A stretch of DNA of 64,000 bases from Gymnogyps californianus (GCF_018139145.2 NC_059487.1:5477792-5541791); one strand, 5' to 3'; shown: positions 26,873-39,486, counted from the stretch's first letter. Notes: a model not told the origin generated them from the letters alone. Numbers and translations: made by a program.

Positions 26873-28589
26873 CAGTTACCTCCAGTCAGTTTAGGGTCCA
26901 CCCGTTTGTGACCCGCGCCTGTGGCTCTCTGCTTTTCTTCCTAAGCCTCTAATCAGATTCAGCTTTAATATTCTGTGAAATACAGTATCCTTCTAAAAGG
27001 ATAGTGGACTCTGTTTCATCTGAAGATTTCCTGTGAAAGGGGATTACTGTCCTTTCGTTGTCCTGTGGAGTGGAGAAAGTCTGTGGAGATAAAATTGGAA
27101 AGGTGGGGAGGCTTTGTCATGCACTTGATCACGCATGGCTCTGACAGAGGTATCAGGCCTTAAGCAGAGTGTACAACGGATCAGAGCTCTCCCTGAGCTC
27201 CCCCCACACTATTTTCCCTATAGAAATCCTCATCTAGCCAACAGACCAAGTTCCTCCACTCCATGTTCCCTGTGCATTTGTAAGAGAGAGCACAGTGCAA
27301 ATGCACGTTGGAGTCTGCTGGTAAATAATGGTAGATGTTTTTCATTACAGCAAAGGAGCCTCTTGTGCAATTAGAGAGAGAGCTTTAAAAATAAATTTTG
27401 CACAGAATAACTGTGTATTTACATAGTTGTGAAATTGCTTTTCTGATAGAGAATCAGATTTGCAAAACACTTGGCGCATGTTTTTTTCTGTAATCATGTC
27501 TTCCTGTTGCTCTCAGATGCAGTATGCCTTGTAAACAACTGTCTCCTCTCCTTAGTACCCTCATCTGTATCACGTATGGAAAAGAGATCCTGGACTAGTT
27601 CTCATTCAAGCATTTCTCCAAAGTCTACAGAAATGCATGGAAGGATTCCCAGAGGATTCAGTGAGTTTTGGATTGGGCACCGAGCTCTGGGTGCAGTGCA
27701 CACACTGAGGAATCAACCTGCTCTACCCTGCCAGGTTTCATCTTTGATTAATGAATGTGCAATTTAACAAAGATTCACTGAACCTTTCAAGCACACCAGA
27801 GCTCATTTTTGACCAAAGTTTTCACTGTTTCACGCAATTTCTGTAGAAACATGCTGAAAAGTTTGGGCTTTACTTGAAGCTATGAGAGCTGGGGTGTACT
27901 CTGAGTTCAAAACTAAAATTGGTGAGCAGAGGGGAAGCCGAGCCCTGAACTCACTCTTGAGCTGAATTTGAGAGTCGTACAACTGCCTTCTCTTCTGATG
28001 TTTCCTACTCAGTTTCAGTCCATTCGGAAGTTTAAGCAATTCAGGGAAGTTCAAGCATGCATTTCACTTTTATTGAGGCAGAAATATCAGCTATGTTAAA
28101 ACAACAAGTAGTCAGGATTCTGCTTTGCTATGAATCTAGATCCCTTTTAAAAACTCTGTCCAGATTTGGGGAAAATTCAGACACAGATTCACATAATACC
28201 ATTGTAGTTAGACTTTCAGCTCTTCTTTTCAGTTATGACACTGAGTTATAATGTATTTAGCCTTTTTAATAAAAATAATCTTGTCTCTCAACCATAAAGC
28301 AAGCGCAGGTGAGGGCGCGTTGACTGTCTGGGTATCACTGGAGGACTGAAAAGAGGGAGAAAGGTTTCTGCAGTCCCTCACATTGGATGAAGTTCTGACC
28401 TTTGTCTCCTGTGTTCAGAGATGGACAGGACAAGAGCAGCTCTTTTCCAAAAAGCTCAGCTCCCAGTAGTTCCCATTATAACACCATGACTCAGCACCTA
28501 ACATGTGATCTCTGCCCCCGACACAAGCAGGGTGAAGAAAAAAAGAAATATCCAATGACCCTTGGAGCAACGTGTCTTGCTGACGGTTA
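26873..28589. other. Non-coding stretch, nothing recognised
   Basis: Unique sequence. No feature is supported beyond short unremarkable open frames. Confidence 0.5.
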
Positions 28590-28690
28590 ATTTGCCAACA
28601 GCACTCTGTGGCTTTGTATATTAATTAAGTAGTAAATTAATTCATTAATGTTGCCGACTCACAGAGAGCAGAACATACCTTCATTTCATA
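28590..28690. promoter_or_regulatory. Possible regulatory block with TAATTA-type cores
   Basis: Within about 100 bases there are TTAATTTG, TTAATTAAG, AAATTAATTC and ATTCATTAATG, all homeodomain-type AT cores, in otherwise unique sequence. It directly precedes an ancient repeat remnant, an arrangement seen when old repeats are retained in enhancers. There is no alignment behind this, and AT-rich chance is the main alternative. Confidence 0.22.
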
Positions 28691-28715
28691 ATGTCTAATT
28701 CCATTATCAACAAGC

Positions 28716-28803
28716 TAAATTCAGCCCTCGGCTTACCTCCATGATACCACTGCTGACTTCAACAGATGCCACATGAAAACGTCTAGGGGCAGTTTTTGGC
28801 CTG
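28716..28803. repeat. Ancient sauropsid interspersed repeat remnant
   Basis: TAAATTCAGCCCTCGGCTTAC opens the element, GCTGACTTCAACAGATGCC lies in the middle and GGGGCAGTTTTTGGCC closes it. This order matches the recalled old motif 'aaattcagccctgg..taactccattgacttcaatggagttacaccaggg..tttggcc'. I cannot name the family. Its preservation next to the AT-core block may mean constraint. Confidence 0.45.
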
Positions 28804-29273
28804 ATGTGTTTCATTGTGCTACAGACAGCCATGGGGCTTTTTCAGTCCTGTAAGTAAATTTTCCTTCAGAAGCTTGGCAAAGTAAAACCTCAGACACTTT
28901 TGGGCTCTTTGCCCAACTTGAGAACAAGGGGCACAAAAAAGGTTCATTTTTCTCACCAGCTACAAATTTGATTGACATGGAAGGCTGGTCCTATTAAGCT
29001 GAGATCTGGCCTGGGTTCAATGTATTTGGAAGCCTAGTTACAAAAGCATTAAAACAACTTTAACAGAGATTTTGTCAACCTATCAAAGGCAAATCAAGAG
29101 TGATTTCCCTGATGCCTCTGCTGAATTGGGTAAATTTCATTTATTGACTTCAAGAACTGCGTGCTGGTAATTTTTCTCTCTGTCTTTTCCTCCAGTGGAA
29201 TTTGACATGATCAGATCTACTCTGATGTTTCATAATCACATTTTCTTTCCCCTTCCTCTCTCCTCCTTTGCAG
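28804..29273. other. Non-coding stretch ending in a strong polypyrimidine tract
   Basis: Unique sequence. The last 30 bases (from about 29240) form a strong polypyrimidine tract ending in TTTGCAG at 29273, a textbook-like 3' splice site by eye. Confidence 0.5.
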
Positions 29274-29374
29274 GGTGCTTTGAGTGTTGCTACCAGGTAT
29301 GCAATATGCGTACGCGTTGGTACATCAGAGACAAAAGATGGGCCAAATTCAGAAGTGTGCTTAACCGAAGCTAA
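29274..29374 (+). CDS. Candidate terminal exon, weak
   Basis: After the polypyrimidine tract and CAG, the frame starting at 29276 reads 32 codons to TAA at 29372-29374. It starts CFECCYQVCNMRTRWYIRDK and is rich in cysteine, arginine and tryptophan. Two bases (GG) would complete a codon from an upstream exon. CAGGTATG at about 29294-29301 could alternatively be a donor, giving a 23-nt micro-exon. The frame from 29274 is also open for about 50 codons, no nearby AATAAA follows, and the protein is not recognised. A chance splice-like signal is the likelier reading. Confidence 0.15.
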
Positions 29375-32300
29375 CTTAGTAGGCTCCTATAATCTAGCCT
29401 GCCCTGCACTTTCTTTGGCTTCTATCACATAGAGGCCCTCAGAGTGGCTTCTGCAGGATTACCCAAGTGGAACAAGCTACTCGACCTGGCTTTTATGGGA
29501 CCTGGAATGGACTAAACCCCTTCAATTTGATGCGCTGCAAGTTTGTGGGATGGAGGAGGAAAAGGATGTGAGCTTAAGTGCAGCATGGAAGGGGGTATAC
29601 GTGTGTTGGTATAAATGTCGCTTTCAGGCAATACTAATCAACTGGAGGAAATTTTCCTTTGGGGGAAAACGGACATCATGTAGTTGGGGACGGTGGATTT
29701 CAATGCACGTGCAAGAAATCTGAGTAGGACTGTCCAAAGGATTCCCTGCAGTACCAGAAAGACTCCTAGGGCCTCGTCTGGGTCCAGAGTTTTCCTTTTT
29801 ATGTCATACTAATTTTTAATTTGCATAGCACACACTTTGCACTGATAAGCAGTGATACTTCTCCCCTGGCCCTGAGGAAAGGCAGAGAGACCCATGCACG
29901 GGCTGCCAGGCTCACCTTTTGGGGGAGAAACTGTTGCAAGCACGAAAGTACACCAATGTCCTTGCCTAGTTTGCTGGGGTTTGTGTGGGGAAAGCTCGGT
30001 GTGACTGACAAAGCTTGGCACATTCCTTGGAGTTTGCAGTCACATTTGCAAGGATTTTGAATGAAACCAAGTGAGCCTCAGTGGTTTCAAGTCTGCAGTG
30101 GCACTGGTCCCAGTGTAGACTTCAGTGTGCAGCTCAGCCTTGAAAGAAACGTTGTCCCGCAGAGTGCGATGCAAATACGTTCTCAAAGCCAGCAGCAGTC
30201 ACTTACAATGATTGTAAGAGCAGAAACAAACTGAGCTCCTCCCATGTAGAGCCTTCTGAGGTCCCTGTGCACGTGCAGAGCTGGCCTGGGGCTTGTTAGC
30301 AGGAAAAACATGCAGTGGCAGAAGCAAATGGCCAACAGGTTCAAAGTGCCCAGAGGCACCCCAGGGTGCAAAGGGGTGTTGCCCTCACTGCAATCCTTTG
30401 TCACCAGTCCTGAAGATCAGTCAACCGAAATGTGGTGCTGCTTTGGATGTCGTGAAAGAGCATCCTCCCCTGTGCACCTCCCTCTCCCTTAGCCCGTGGG
30501 GCTGCGTGGAGCTGTGGACAGCAATTGTCCTTTGCAGCTGCTGCAGGCCAGCACCTACTGTGGCTCTGCTTAGAGCAAGCGTGGTGCACATGTCCTTTGT
30601 TCTCTCCCCTTCCTGGAGGACAAAACCAAAGCTAAGCAAGATTTAAGTGAAGTGCTCAAAGTCAGACTGTGATTCAGTGATCAGCTGAGAAAGCAGACGT
30701 GCTGTGCTAGCCACTATTCCTGTTTCTTCCAAGTTAATGTGGATGGATTTATTCAATGCATATGTATTTTGGGGTTTCTTTTTCATGACATTTCCTCAAT
30801 TTCTTGACTTACAGTTTTCATTATTGTGAAATTTGATTACAGAACCAGGCAAAATCGCAGAGCAAGGCATGTTTCCACCATGCAATTTCACTCCAAACTA
30901 GCCCCATTTCAGCCTGAGGATTGCATGGAGAGAGGATTGATTCTGAGTTTGCCAAGTGACATAATCACGAAAAATATCCTGATCTTATTTGGATCCCACC
31001 GAGAATATTTTATACACTTGAAATGCCTGCTGATTTTTTTTTTCTCCTCTTTTCTGATGTCCCACATGCCCCACATGAAATAGGACGGGAATGAGGGAAC
31101 ACTGCTTCTGGATCCTTGATAATACGAGCTGCTTTGCCCTTTGCTTTCTGTTTCTTTCTCCTTACATGCTAGTACAGATATTCCCTGATCAGAGCAGGGT
31201 ATGTAGGATACAGAGATTCTCACAATGTCAAAATGTAGCATGCTGGCCTGGAGCAACTCTTCAATTTTTCACGTTTATGTGACACTATGAAAGTAAGTAA
31301 GAGCCATGATTTTATCTTGTGCCCTAGCAGCTAGAATTTACATAAACTTATAGAGGTCTTGAAATCACAAATGCAAAGTGAAATATTGCGTATCATTAAA
31401 ATAAATCACTGTCACAGAAATCTAAAACTTAAATAAAAGCTTGCTTTCTACAATCAGTCTGTCTGGTCATACAATGCAACCAACAAACAGTTTTGCATTC
31501 AGTATTCTGCAGATCATATAAGTTACATCAATCTCTATTTTTATTCTACAATATCACATTTAATATCATAGAGTTACCTCCCTTAACTATGTTTAATTTG
31601 GCTTTATGTTTGTTTATTTTCTTTGTCATGTCATTTTTTCCTCTTGTTGTTAGTTTTGTTTGGCACTTGTATAATAACACTTTGGAAACATTAACTAATT
31701 AACCTTCCTAATACTCCTGGGAGGTACTGTAGGCTACGTAAGCCTTATCCTGCCTCCCACTTCATGATGAAATAAGCAGGAGTTGCCTGATTTGCATAAG
31801 GATGAAAAGAAAATCATCTGAGCCAAGACTCAAATCTGGGGATCCTGGTTTGGATTTGTCCCTTTCCCTTTAATACTGGAACTATTTTACAACTGTTTGT
31901 TGATTCAGATTAAGCCGGAATGGACAAACTGAGGGGTTGTACCCCCTTCCCTGAGCTCCTTGTCACTTGGTGTGGGCATTTAGGGGCATCCCCTAGCCAA
32001 ACATACAGTGTTACCATCCCCACCCAACAGCATCACTACCGCACAAGGAACAAAAGCTAACACTTGTATGACTGATCCTTTTGGCATCAGTGTTACAGTA
32101 ATGCCTAGAAATGCAAATGACAGCAAGACCTTTTCTGGTGGATACTATGCAAACCTCTATGAAAAATGGTCTTTATATCTTCAGCAGCTCACAAACTCCT
32201 CTGTATATGCACCTTCTGGCTGAGTGTTGAACCCACTACTAACTGTTAGAGAGCTATCATTCAAATATGGCTTGCCCAGAGAGACAGAAGTGGAAAAGCA

Positions 32301-34075
32301 GTCTCTCCAGAGGATGGCTTGGAAGGGTAACTACCTTTGTAACTTTATACCTGGGATGTGCAATAGATAGGGTAACATTATCAGAGGGAGGAGTAAGAAT
32401 ATGGTTAGGTAAGTCAATTCAATCATAGGGATGAAGACTACCCCAGAAAGCCAGCTCCCGGGAAGCATAATGGCAGGTATATGCTTCAGGAAGGAGGAGG
32501 GCTGGTTTGCGCAACGCAGAGTGGGAGAAGCAGTGGGAAGAGTGAACCCAGTGGAGGGCCTCCGATGCCTCAAGCACCCTGTGCCTTGCCCTGGGGGCTG
32601 TGTGGCTCAGAGCAGTGGCATGCCCACAGGAGCAGGGAGGTCCAAGCACTGCGCGAAGGGTTGGGGGGGTAAGTCCTCTGTAGAAAAGCAGCCTGTGTGT
32701 AGGGACTGCTCAGCCTTATGAGAGGGAGAAGGAAATGCACAGCCAGCTGTGCTGAGGGAGCCACCCGCACCCCAAGCCATGAGCCTGGGCAGGCCTTCAC
32801 TTCCAGCCAAGCTACTTCCACTGCAGGTTTTGCTCCTTAAGATGAATATGGGCTCCCTCTTTTGCAAACTCTTCCAGTGAACTTGTGTGTGAGCATGCAT
32901 AAACATTTCAGGAGCACCCTTTAGCTGCCAAGTCCTTGGGTTTGCTGATCCTCCTACATTCACCTTTGTGCTCACAGTATTACAAACCAGTCAGTGAGAA
33001 ATGTGAGTGCCCTAGTGCACTGCAGCACTGGGACAGGTTCCCACAGAGAGTCTCTTACAGAGTAGCTGAAATCAGAAAGGCGGAGAGGAGCAACAGCATG
33101 GATTCAGCATGTTTCTTCCAGCATCATAACTGTGGTGGACTGGATAGCCATGCCTATCCAGCAATGAATCACGGCAATAACCCTATGCATGCTCGAGCAT
33201 TGCTGCCTCATGTGCCAGCATGCACTTCTTAAATGTTCATGACTGGATTGCATCGAGAGCAATGCAGCATGCTGCCTGTTCACTGCTGCAATATTGCTGT
33301 CAGGTCTCAGCCTCAGCAGTCCCCAGCTCCTCAAACTGGAGTCATTTCTGCATGTGAAGACTGTTACCAGACCGTCCTCTGTGTCTGCCTTTTCCAAACA
33401 GGAGGAAGGTGAACTGGGGATCACAGGGGACAAAAAGGGTTTTGATGGAATATACACATGCATATAAGTGGAATACACAGCTGTATAATGGAAAAGCACA
33501 GTTTGAAATGTTTGTGAAATAGGCCAGCGGTGGGCTGAAATGTCAGCACTTCTCTCCTTTTTATGTGGTAGTAGAATAAGATTAAATTCCCCTTAAATGC
33601 CGTAGTGGCTTCTGCCTTATTAGAATCATCTCTCATAACATTTTTAGAGTATTGTGTGGAATCCACTTAAACGAATCCCCATGAAATGAAGCGAGCTGTT
33701 AGAATAATCTGGCTGTTGTGCAGTGGGCTCTGCCTTGCACAGCAAGGTTTTGCTGTGTGCTTGCAGAGAGAGAGCAGGCACCAGCTTCCCAGCTATTCAT
33801 ATTTAAGTATCTCAAAAGGCACCGAGATACTTGCAACAATATTGTATCATACTGCTATTTGAGCAAGGAGAGAAAGAGCTTTGAATAATTAAAATCAATT
33901 AAAAGGCTAAAGGATAGGGATTCTTCTTGTCTTCTGAGAACACTTTACAGCAGTGGGTAAATGTTTTCTTGCCTTTCCCAATAATTATCTCTCTCAAACA
34001 CACCTACCCACACACAGTCTTGTGCAGCCACAGTCTCTTCTGGTTTAGATTTTAGAAGATCTCAAGGTCGGTTAT
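29375..34075. other. Non-coding stretch, nothing recognised
   Basis: Unique sequence with GC-richer patches near 30290-30640 and 32430-32830, where many frames in both directions happen to be open. A group of short palindromes on CATG cores lies at 33181-33275. No gene is supported. A homopurine AGAGAGAGAGC run occurs near 33766. Confidence 0.5.
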
Positions 34076-34188
34076 ATGAGCGCTTAGCACCCGCGGCCGA
34101 AGCCCCGCACGCAGCCTAGATGGTGGGTTCCCGAGGAAGTCGGCTCCAGCTGCCACAACCTGGGCACTGCTGAAGACCAAAATCTGCT
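34076..34188. repeat. Probable ancient palindromic repeat remnant
   Basis: The left part (GAGCGCTTAGCACCCGCGG) and right part (TGGGCACTGCTGAAGACC then AAAATCTG) resemble the two arms of an old sauropsid repeat recalled as 'aagtgctgagcacccgc...gggtgctcagcacttctgaaaatc'. The centre is diverged. It is CpG-rich for its surroundings. The identity is from memory of the motif and is uncertain. Confidence 0.3.
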
Positions 34189-34424
34189 CTTCCAAGTCCA
34201 TGCATTCAAATCCTTCTCGAAATACGTAGCCGCTAGCTGAGTTGGGCTGAAAGTGCCAAAAAAAAGAAAAAAAAAGAAATCCTAATGCCTTAGTTGAACA
34301 AAAAATGACAGCGCTTTCTGTGTACGTGTGTGTCTGTTTAGATTCACAAGCTGGGAGCAGTGTGGTACAAGAGCACTTTTATCTCACCGAGCTGTAGTTT
34401 AGGAGATTAAGGTCTATCATCTTG
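34189..34424. other. Unique sequence with an A-rich interrupted run
   Basis: An A-rich interrupted run (AAAAAAAGAAAAAAAAAGAAA) lies at about 34257-34278. Nothing else is seen. Confidence 0.5.
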
Positions 34425-34456
34425 AAAAAAACAAAACAAAACAAAACAAAAAACAA
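34425..34456 (+). repeat. (AAAAC)n microsatellite
   Basis: About five AAAAC-type units with A-rich edges. This is a typical short avian A-rich simple repeat. Confidence 0.9.
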
Positions 34457-37400
34457 CTAGACCCTTGATCTGCTCCATCAGCTGATGTCTTCTCTGACTC
34501 AGGGCATCTCCACCTGAACGCCCACTGATGTCTGCTGTTCCTGGTAATGATGCAGCCCTGTGAAGCAACAATGTGTGGATTGCATTATCTTCTGATGAGG
34601 TGGCACTCTGAGCAATGATGCAAACAGTGTAAGCCCTGAGAAGCTCTCTGCCTCTTCATCACCCTTTACACGCTCCTCTCCCTGCTACGTCCCTCTGCCT
34701 CTCCTGAGAGCCCCAGCTGTTTGGTTTTTCAAAAAATTCAAAAAAACCCATCACTTCCCATAGCATGAAATCCCTGTAACAGAAAGGAATGAATTGCTGG
34801 CTGACACATGCCCTGCAACAAAACAGCAGCTTGTGAACAAATACGTGAAGAATCCTTTGGGTTTGGGTTGGCTTCAGAATATATCAGTTTATTTCTGCTG
34901 TGTTTTGGGGAGTACAAACATCTTTACATTAGCAAACAGCACACGACGGGATCTGTGTCACAGCGAGGAATGTGCGTGGCTTTTTGAAAGGCTGGCTCCT
35001 ACCTTGGCACTGCCCCAGGAGGGAAGAACAGCCCTGCACGATCATATTTATTCCCCAGAAAATTATTATAAGGGTTTAATAGTTAACTTGAATAGCTCTT
35101 GTTCCCCACCAGCACCCTCTTGCCTCCTTCCCCACTTCACTGACTAAATGGTTTACTTGAAATTATGGAAATATTTTTGAAAATTGCAGTGAACAAAATG
35201 ACATCTTTGCTTTTGGGCGAGAATGTTTAAAATTTGAATTTTTCTGTGGTTTTCACAGGGAAAAAATCTGTTTGCCATTTTTTGGTGTTTTTTTCCCCCA
35301 GCTGAAATGATATAAATTTGAAAATATATATAAATAGAGAGGGAAAAGCACCAGAATATGTTCCAGATGACATGGACTCTGGAAGGGAAAGCTCTTGCGC
35401 TTCCCAGTGGGGTGCCAATGCTGGTCGCTGTGGGAAGGAGGGGAGGACACAGGTAAATCAAGGATTCAGGCTCAGGCTGACTCGGAGGACTGGAAACAAG
35501 TTCATCCACTTCTGCCCGTGAGCCTGGCAAAAGCCAGATTTCTGTGCAGGGCACCGAGAGCCGTCGCAACGGGGGACGGGTCAGGACAATCAGTGTAAAT
35601 CAGTTTAAAAGAGTTGGCAGGAATGTTTTCTGGACTCCCTATTTAAGAAGACCTTTTAGCCCACGATCCAGAATTGCCCCATGTGTTCTTGTTTTTTTAG
35701 AAAAGCATGTGCAGTCTTTTTTTCCCTATATTTTTAGCTCAGCTCCCTTAAGAAAGCACGGACAATGCCATCTCCCTCCTCTCTAGGTTCCTGGATAGCA
35801 ACAGCGTTGAGTAGTTTTCTGTGGTTCAGATGTGTTTCAAACATGGGACAATTGCCAGGATTTCATTAAGTGAACAACATGTGAATGTAACCACATATAG
35901 TACTGCTTACATCCATATAGTGCAGAGCGCCTTTGCATGAAAGCAGATGTTATGGAAACAGCCCAAGTCAAATAAGCAAGGGAAGATTACCTCCATAATG
36001 AGCTAAAAATTAGTTCTGCACCCTCTTAAAGGGATCACAAAAAAAAACCCCAACATGTTTTCATAAAATAAACAGAGTGTTAGTGGCACAGACACACGGG
36101 CAGGTATCAGCAGGTGTAAAGCATTTGCTCTCTCCATATCCCGTATATAAACATTTTAAAGATAAATTCAGATGCAAGCCCAAATATATCCAAGTGAATC
36201 TAAATGGATATAAATTACTTCTTCCAGAATACAAATCTTACCAACTAAAAATTCTCTGAATTTCTTTGCTTCTTAGAACCTGATTTATTATCTGGCTACT
36301 AGGAAGTGCTGTCATCACCAAAATGTTTAGACAGATTAACACAAACTAATTATAGTCTATAAAATGATTAAGGTTGAAATATCATTATTTTACATATTTG
36401 TTATTTAAAAAAAAAAATCTTTGACATATCCATAACACACAGCGTATGTTGTCATTTGCCTACACAGGGTATTCCCTCCAGTTTTAATATGGAAATCTCA
36501 CACACCCGCACTTTTTCCCCTACATCTGCCTTAAAATACTTTTCTCCCGTCACTGCACATCACTGTCTGACAGCCATTGTGCTCTCGCCAGCGGTGGTGA
36601 AGGAAAAGGACTTGCCATGGTGGCGATCAGCATTTTGATTGATAACTCCTTGGTCAGCATTAATCTGGAACCAACATTGCTCACATCATCATCACTGCTG
36701 ATTCGAGCACAGGCTTTTTTTTTTTTCAGTGGGGAAAATGAAGGGGTTTATTGGGAAGAGGAGGCAACTAAAATGAGAGTCAGTGTTACTGGGCAAGAAG
36801 CCTGGGGGTTTTACCCGTTTTGTCCCATATTTCTATCCCTTCCTAGCTTACTCAAAAGGCACAAAAGGAGAAATGTTAAAGGGAAGTCCCTGCTTGGTCG
36901 TTCTCTGCCCACACGGACACTTTCTTCTCTCACCACCCCTCACTCCCCGGTGCTCCATCCAAGAAATACAGGGAGGGGAAAGCGGGGAAGGGGGGCAATG
37001 TAACTAGTTTCAAAGAAAAACTTTTTTCCTCATCAGCAGTGCTGAAACGCTTTGAAAAAGCCTCTCCTCTGCACAGTATGAACAGCTATACACACTGCTT
37101 TAGCTTCTCCTCTCTTTCTCCCAGGAGGAGAGAAGTTAAGAACCTGAGAGAAGAGATTTTTTGTACTCTTCATTACTTCAAAATGAACTCTTTATTTCGA
37201 ATTTCAGCACATTTTTGCTCTTTTTTTTAAATGAGACATTGAATGAAAGGACTACTTTATCCATTTTTTGTCTAAACATTTTTGGGGGTGGGGGGGATCA
37301 TTAAAACTTACTGACTAGATATATGAGTCTTTGCATTTTGCAATTTGGCTTACATTGAGTAATAGTTATTTGTCTGAGTTAAATTAATGTTGATGGATTT

Positions 37401-37555
37401 CTTTCATATTTCTTCCTCAGTCTGAATAAGATTTACTGAATGTAGCTTTTAAATGTCATTACATATGTGGAGTTAATTCACATCTGCATTTTTGTGCTGG
37501 GAGGGGTAACCTATTTTCTGCTTCCACTCTCTGTAGCAGGGCTCACATATTTCAG
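34457..37555. other. Non-coding stretch, nothing recognised
   Basis: Unique sequence with T runs near 35285 and 36716-36727 and a G-rich TTTTTGGGGGTGGGGGGG at about 37278-37295. A compact CpG cluster lies around 35550-35580 (AGCCGTCGCAACGGGGGACG). No gene or mobile element is supported. Confidence 0.5.
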
Positions 37556-37632
37556 GGGCTAGTTCTGCCATTCACTTCGTTCAAAGAGCCCTGATTGGCT
37601 TCAGTGGGAGTTAAAAGCACTTCAGGGCTTTA
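37556..37632. repeat. Ancient sauropsid interspersed repeat remnant
   Basis: GGGGCTAGTTCTGCCATTCAC, then CTGATTGGCTTCAGTGGGAG, then TTAAAAGCACTTCAGGGCTT matches the recalled pattern 'gggccagattctgcc..actgacttcagtgggagtt..gcactgcagg'. It is decayed but ordered correctly over about 75 bases. The family is unnamed here. Confidence 0.45.
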
Positions 37633-38599
37633 AGAAAGAGGTATGATCAGGTTTTAAAGTGTTCAAAGCTGAATGGATTTAACTATTATCTGTGAGTTTT
37701 CAGAAGTTTCTTTCAGCGACAATATGATCCTCGGTGCACTTAGTGTGATTTTTTTAAAAGGATTTGGTATATTGTGGCAATAACCGCACAGCAAATGCTA
37801 CCTATAAGGAGTCGAAATCAGTTGTTCATCCATCAGAAAGTCAGAGTCCATCAATGTGACATGGGAAGGCTCGGCTGGGAGACCTCGGGACAGCCAGGCA
37901 TGTCGGCTCGCAGGCATACTGGGAGCTGGAGCCCCGACGAAGCTGATTAAAAACCTACGACAAATTTATGTTGTCTGCTCGAACCTTGAACTACCCCAGG
38001 GACCATGCTGGTCCATCGAGGCAACCGTGCTATTACCCTTCTGCACCTGCCCTTGCCATCCCGTTTGTGCCGTGCCGGCCTGGTTTCACCGGGGCTCCGC
38101 GGAGAAGCAGACGTCTGCTGACATGGACCCAGCTGGAGGATTAGCGTCTCTCCCCTGGAAGTTGCCAAAATGCTTGAAAGACATGAAGACTACTTGACAA
38201 AGCACCTTAGATTTGGGGTTTTGAAGTATGATGAGTCCATGTTCTTCCATGTTGCTGCATCGCCCGTGTGATCCATCACAACACTTAAAAATAAGCACTT
38301 CTCAGAGCTTAAGTACCTGCATAAGGCTTGGCATATGGTTAAGTGCTCGGCTGAAATGGGGCAACCATAGAAGTAAAAGCCCATTGAGTCCAAAACTTAG
38401 CTAATGGAAATTGGAATAGCGCCACTGATTAGAAGGGACTATCCTAATTAGCACCAGCAGAGAGCCGGAGCTTTATGAAGCATAAAACACAGCTATGCAA
38501 TACATCCCACCAGAACTCAGTAGCCTTAACGCTGACCTTTAAAATCATATCAGTTTGGTAATTCCAGTTACAATAGTAAAGTGCCCTTAAAGAGATACG
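37633..38599. other. Non-coding stretch with a small GC-rich patch
   Basis: 37860-38150 is GC- and CpG-richer and carries open frames of 113 codons (plus) and 73 codons (minus). Neither has recognisable motifs. It is probably composition, or a small unmethylated patch. Confidence 0.45.
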
Positions 38600-39130
38600 G
38601 TGAATACTGAGACTTACATGTGTGTTTATATAAAACATATGTATTTATCAAACTGACAGCTGACTTTTAGTTAATTCTTTATAATCGTGTTTTCTTGAGA
38701 ATATTATTGAATGTCTGATTTGAGGAAAAAATGCATAACCGTGTTGATTTGTGGCAAAATTATGCATGTATATGGCTTTGCACATGAAGCTGATCAATAT
38801 GTGTCATTAGTGTCTACATACATAATTTTTATGGCTCTTTTTAATAGGGTTTGCTTTATGTTTTATTTTGAGATTGCTAATGAAAGACAGCTATTTATTT
38901 AGAGGTCAGCATTAAGCTTGTTGTGATGAAATATGTATTTTGCTTTCTTTGTACTTGATAAGAATAATGCATGTACATTTATTATGTTGGGAGCGTAAGA
39001 TTTATGATATCCACCACTATTAATGTCTTGGCTTTTCAGTGCTTAGATTTTGTAAATGAGCAGATAAGTAGATACACTGTTGTTACTTAGCAACCTTAAT
39101 TGAAATTTTTAAACAAAATACTTTCATTTT
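38600..39130. promoter_or_regulatory. Possible conserved non-coding element
   Basis: About 530 bases of AT-rich but complex sequence without simple repeats. Motifs include TTATGCATG-type octamer/homeodomain cores (38758-38768), several ATGCAT and TAAT cores, GATAAG near 39063, and GTTGTTACTTAGCAAC at 39079-39094, which resembles two RFX half sites. This texture is typical of vertebrate developmental enhancers, but the inference rests on appearance alone. Confidence 0.3.
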
Positions 39131-39486
39131 GGAATTTCCCAGGTAATTTTTTTGGCACTTCTTTATGTGTTTACTTTCTGTTTTCCTCCATTTGTTACAA
39201 GGAGATACCTCAGTTGGTTTTTTTCCCCCTTTTTTTTAATTAAAAGAAAACAGGAGAGCTGACAAGGAAAGTGAGTTTCAGCCAGTGATCCACAGCTTCT
39301 CCTTCAGTCCTGATTTTTTTTCCCTAGCATGTGTCAGCAAAGTTTTTACAAGAAAATTGCACCATCCTCTCGCCACGACCTTTTCGCAAGTTTTCAACAG
39401 CACATAAACCTGCTGCAAAGTTTATTGAAGGCCTGTTGCAGTCAGGCTACTGCCCAGGACCGGGGGCAGCCCGGTGCAGACAGGCA
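39131..39486. other. Non-coding stretch, nothing recognised
   Basis: Unique sequence with T runs near 39220-39238. Composition switches to GC-rich at about 39430. Confidence 0.5.
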
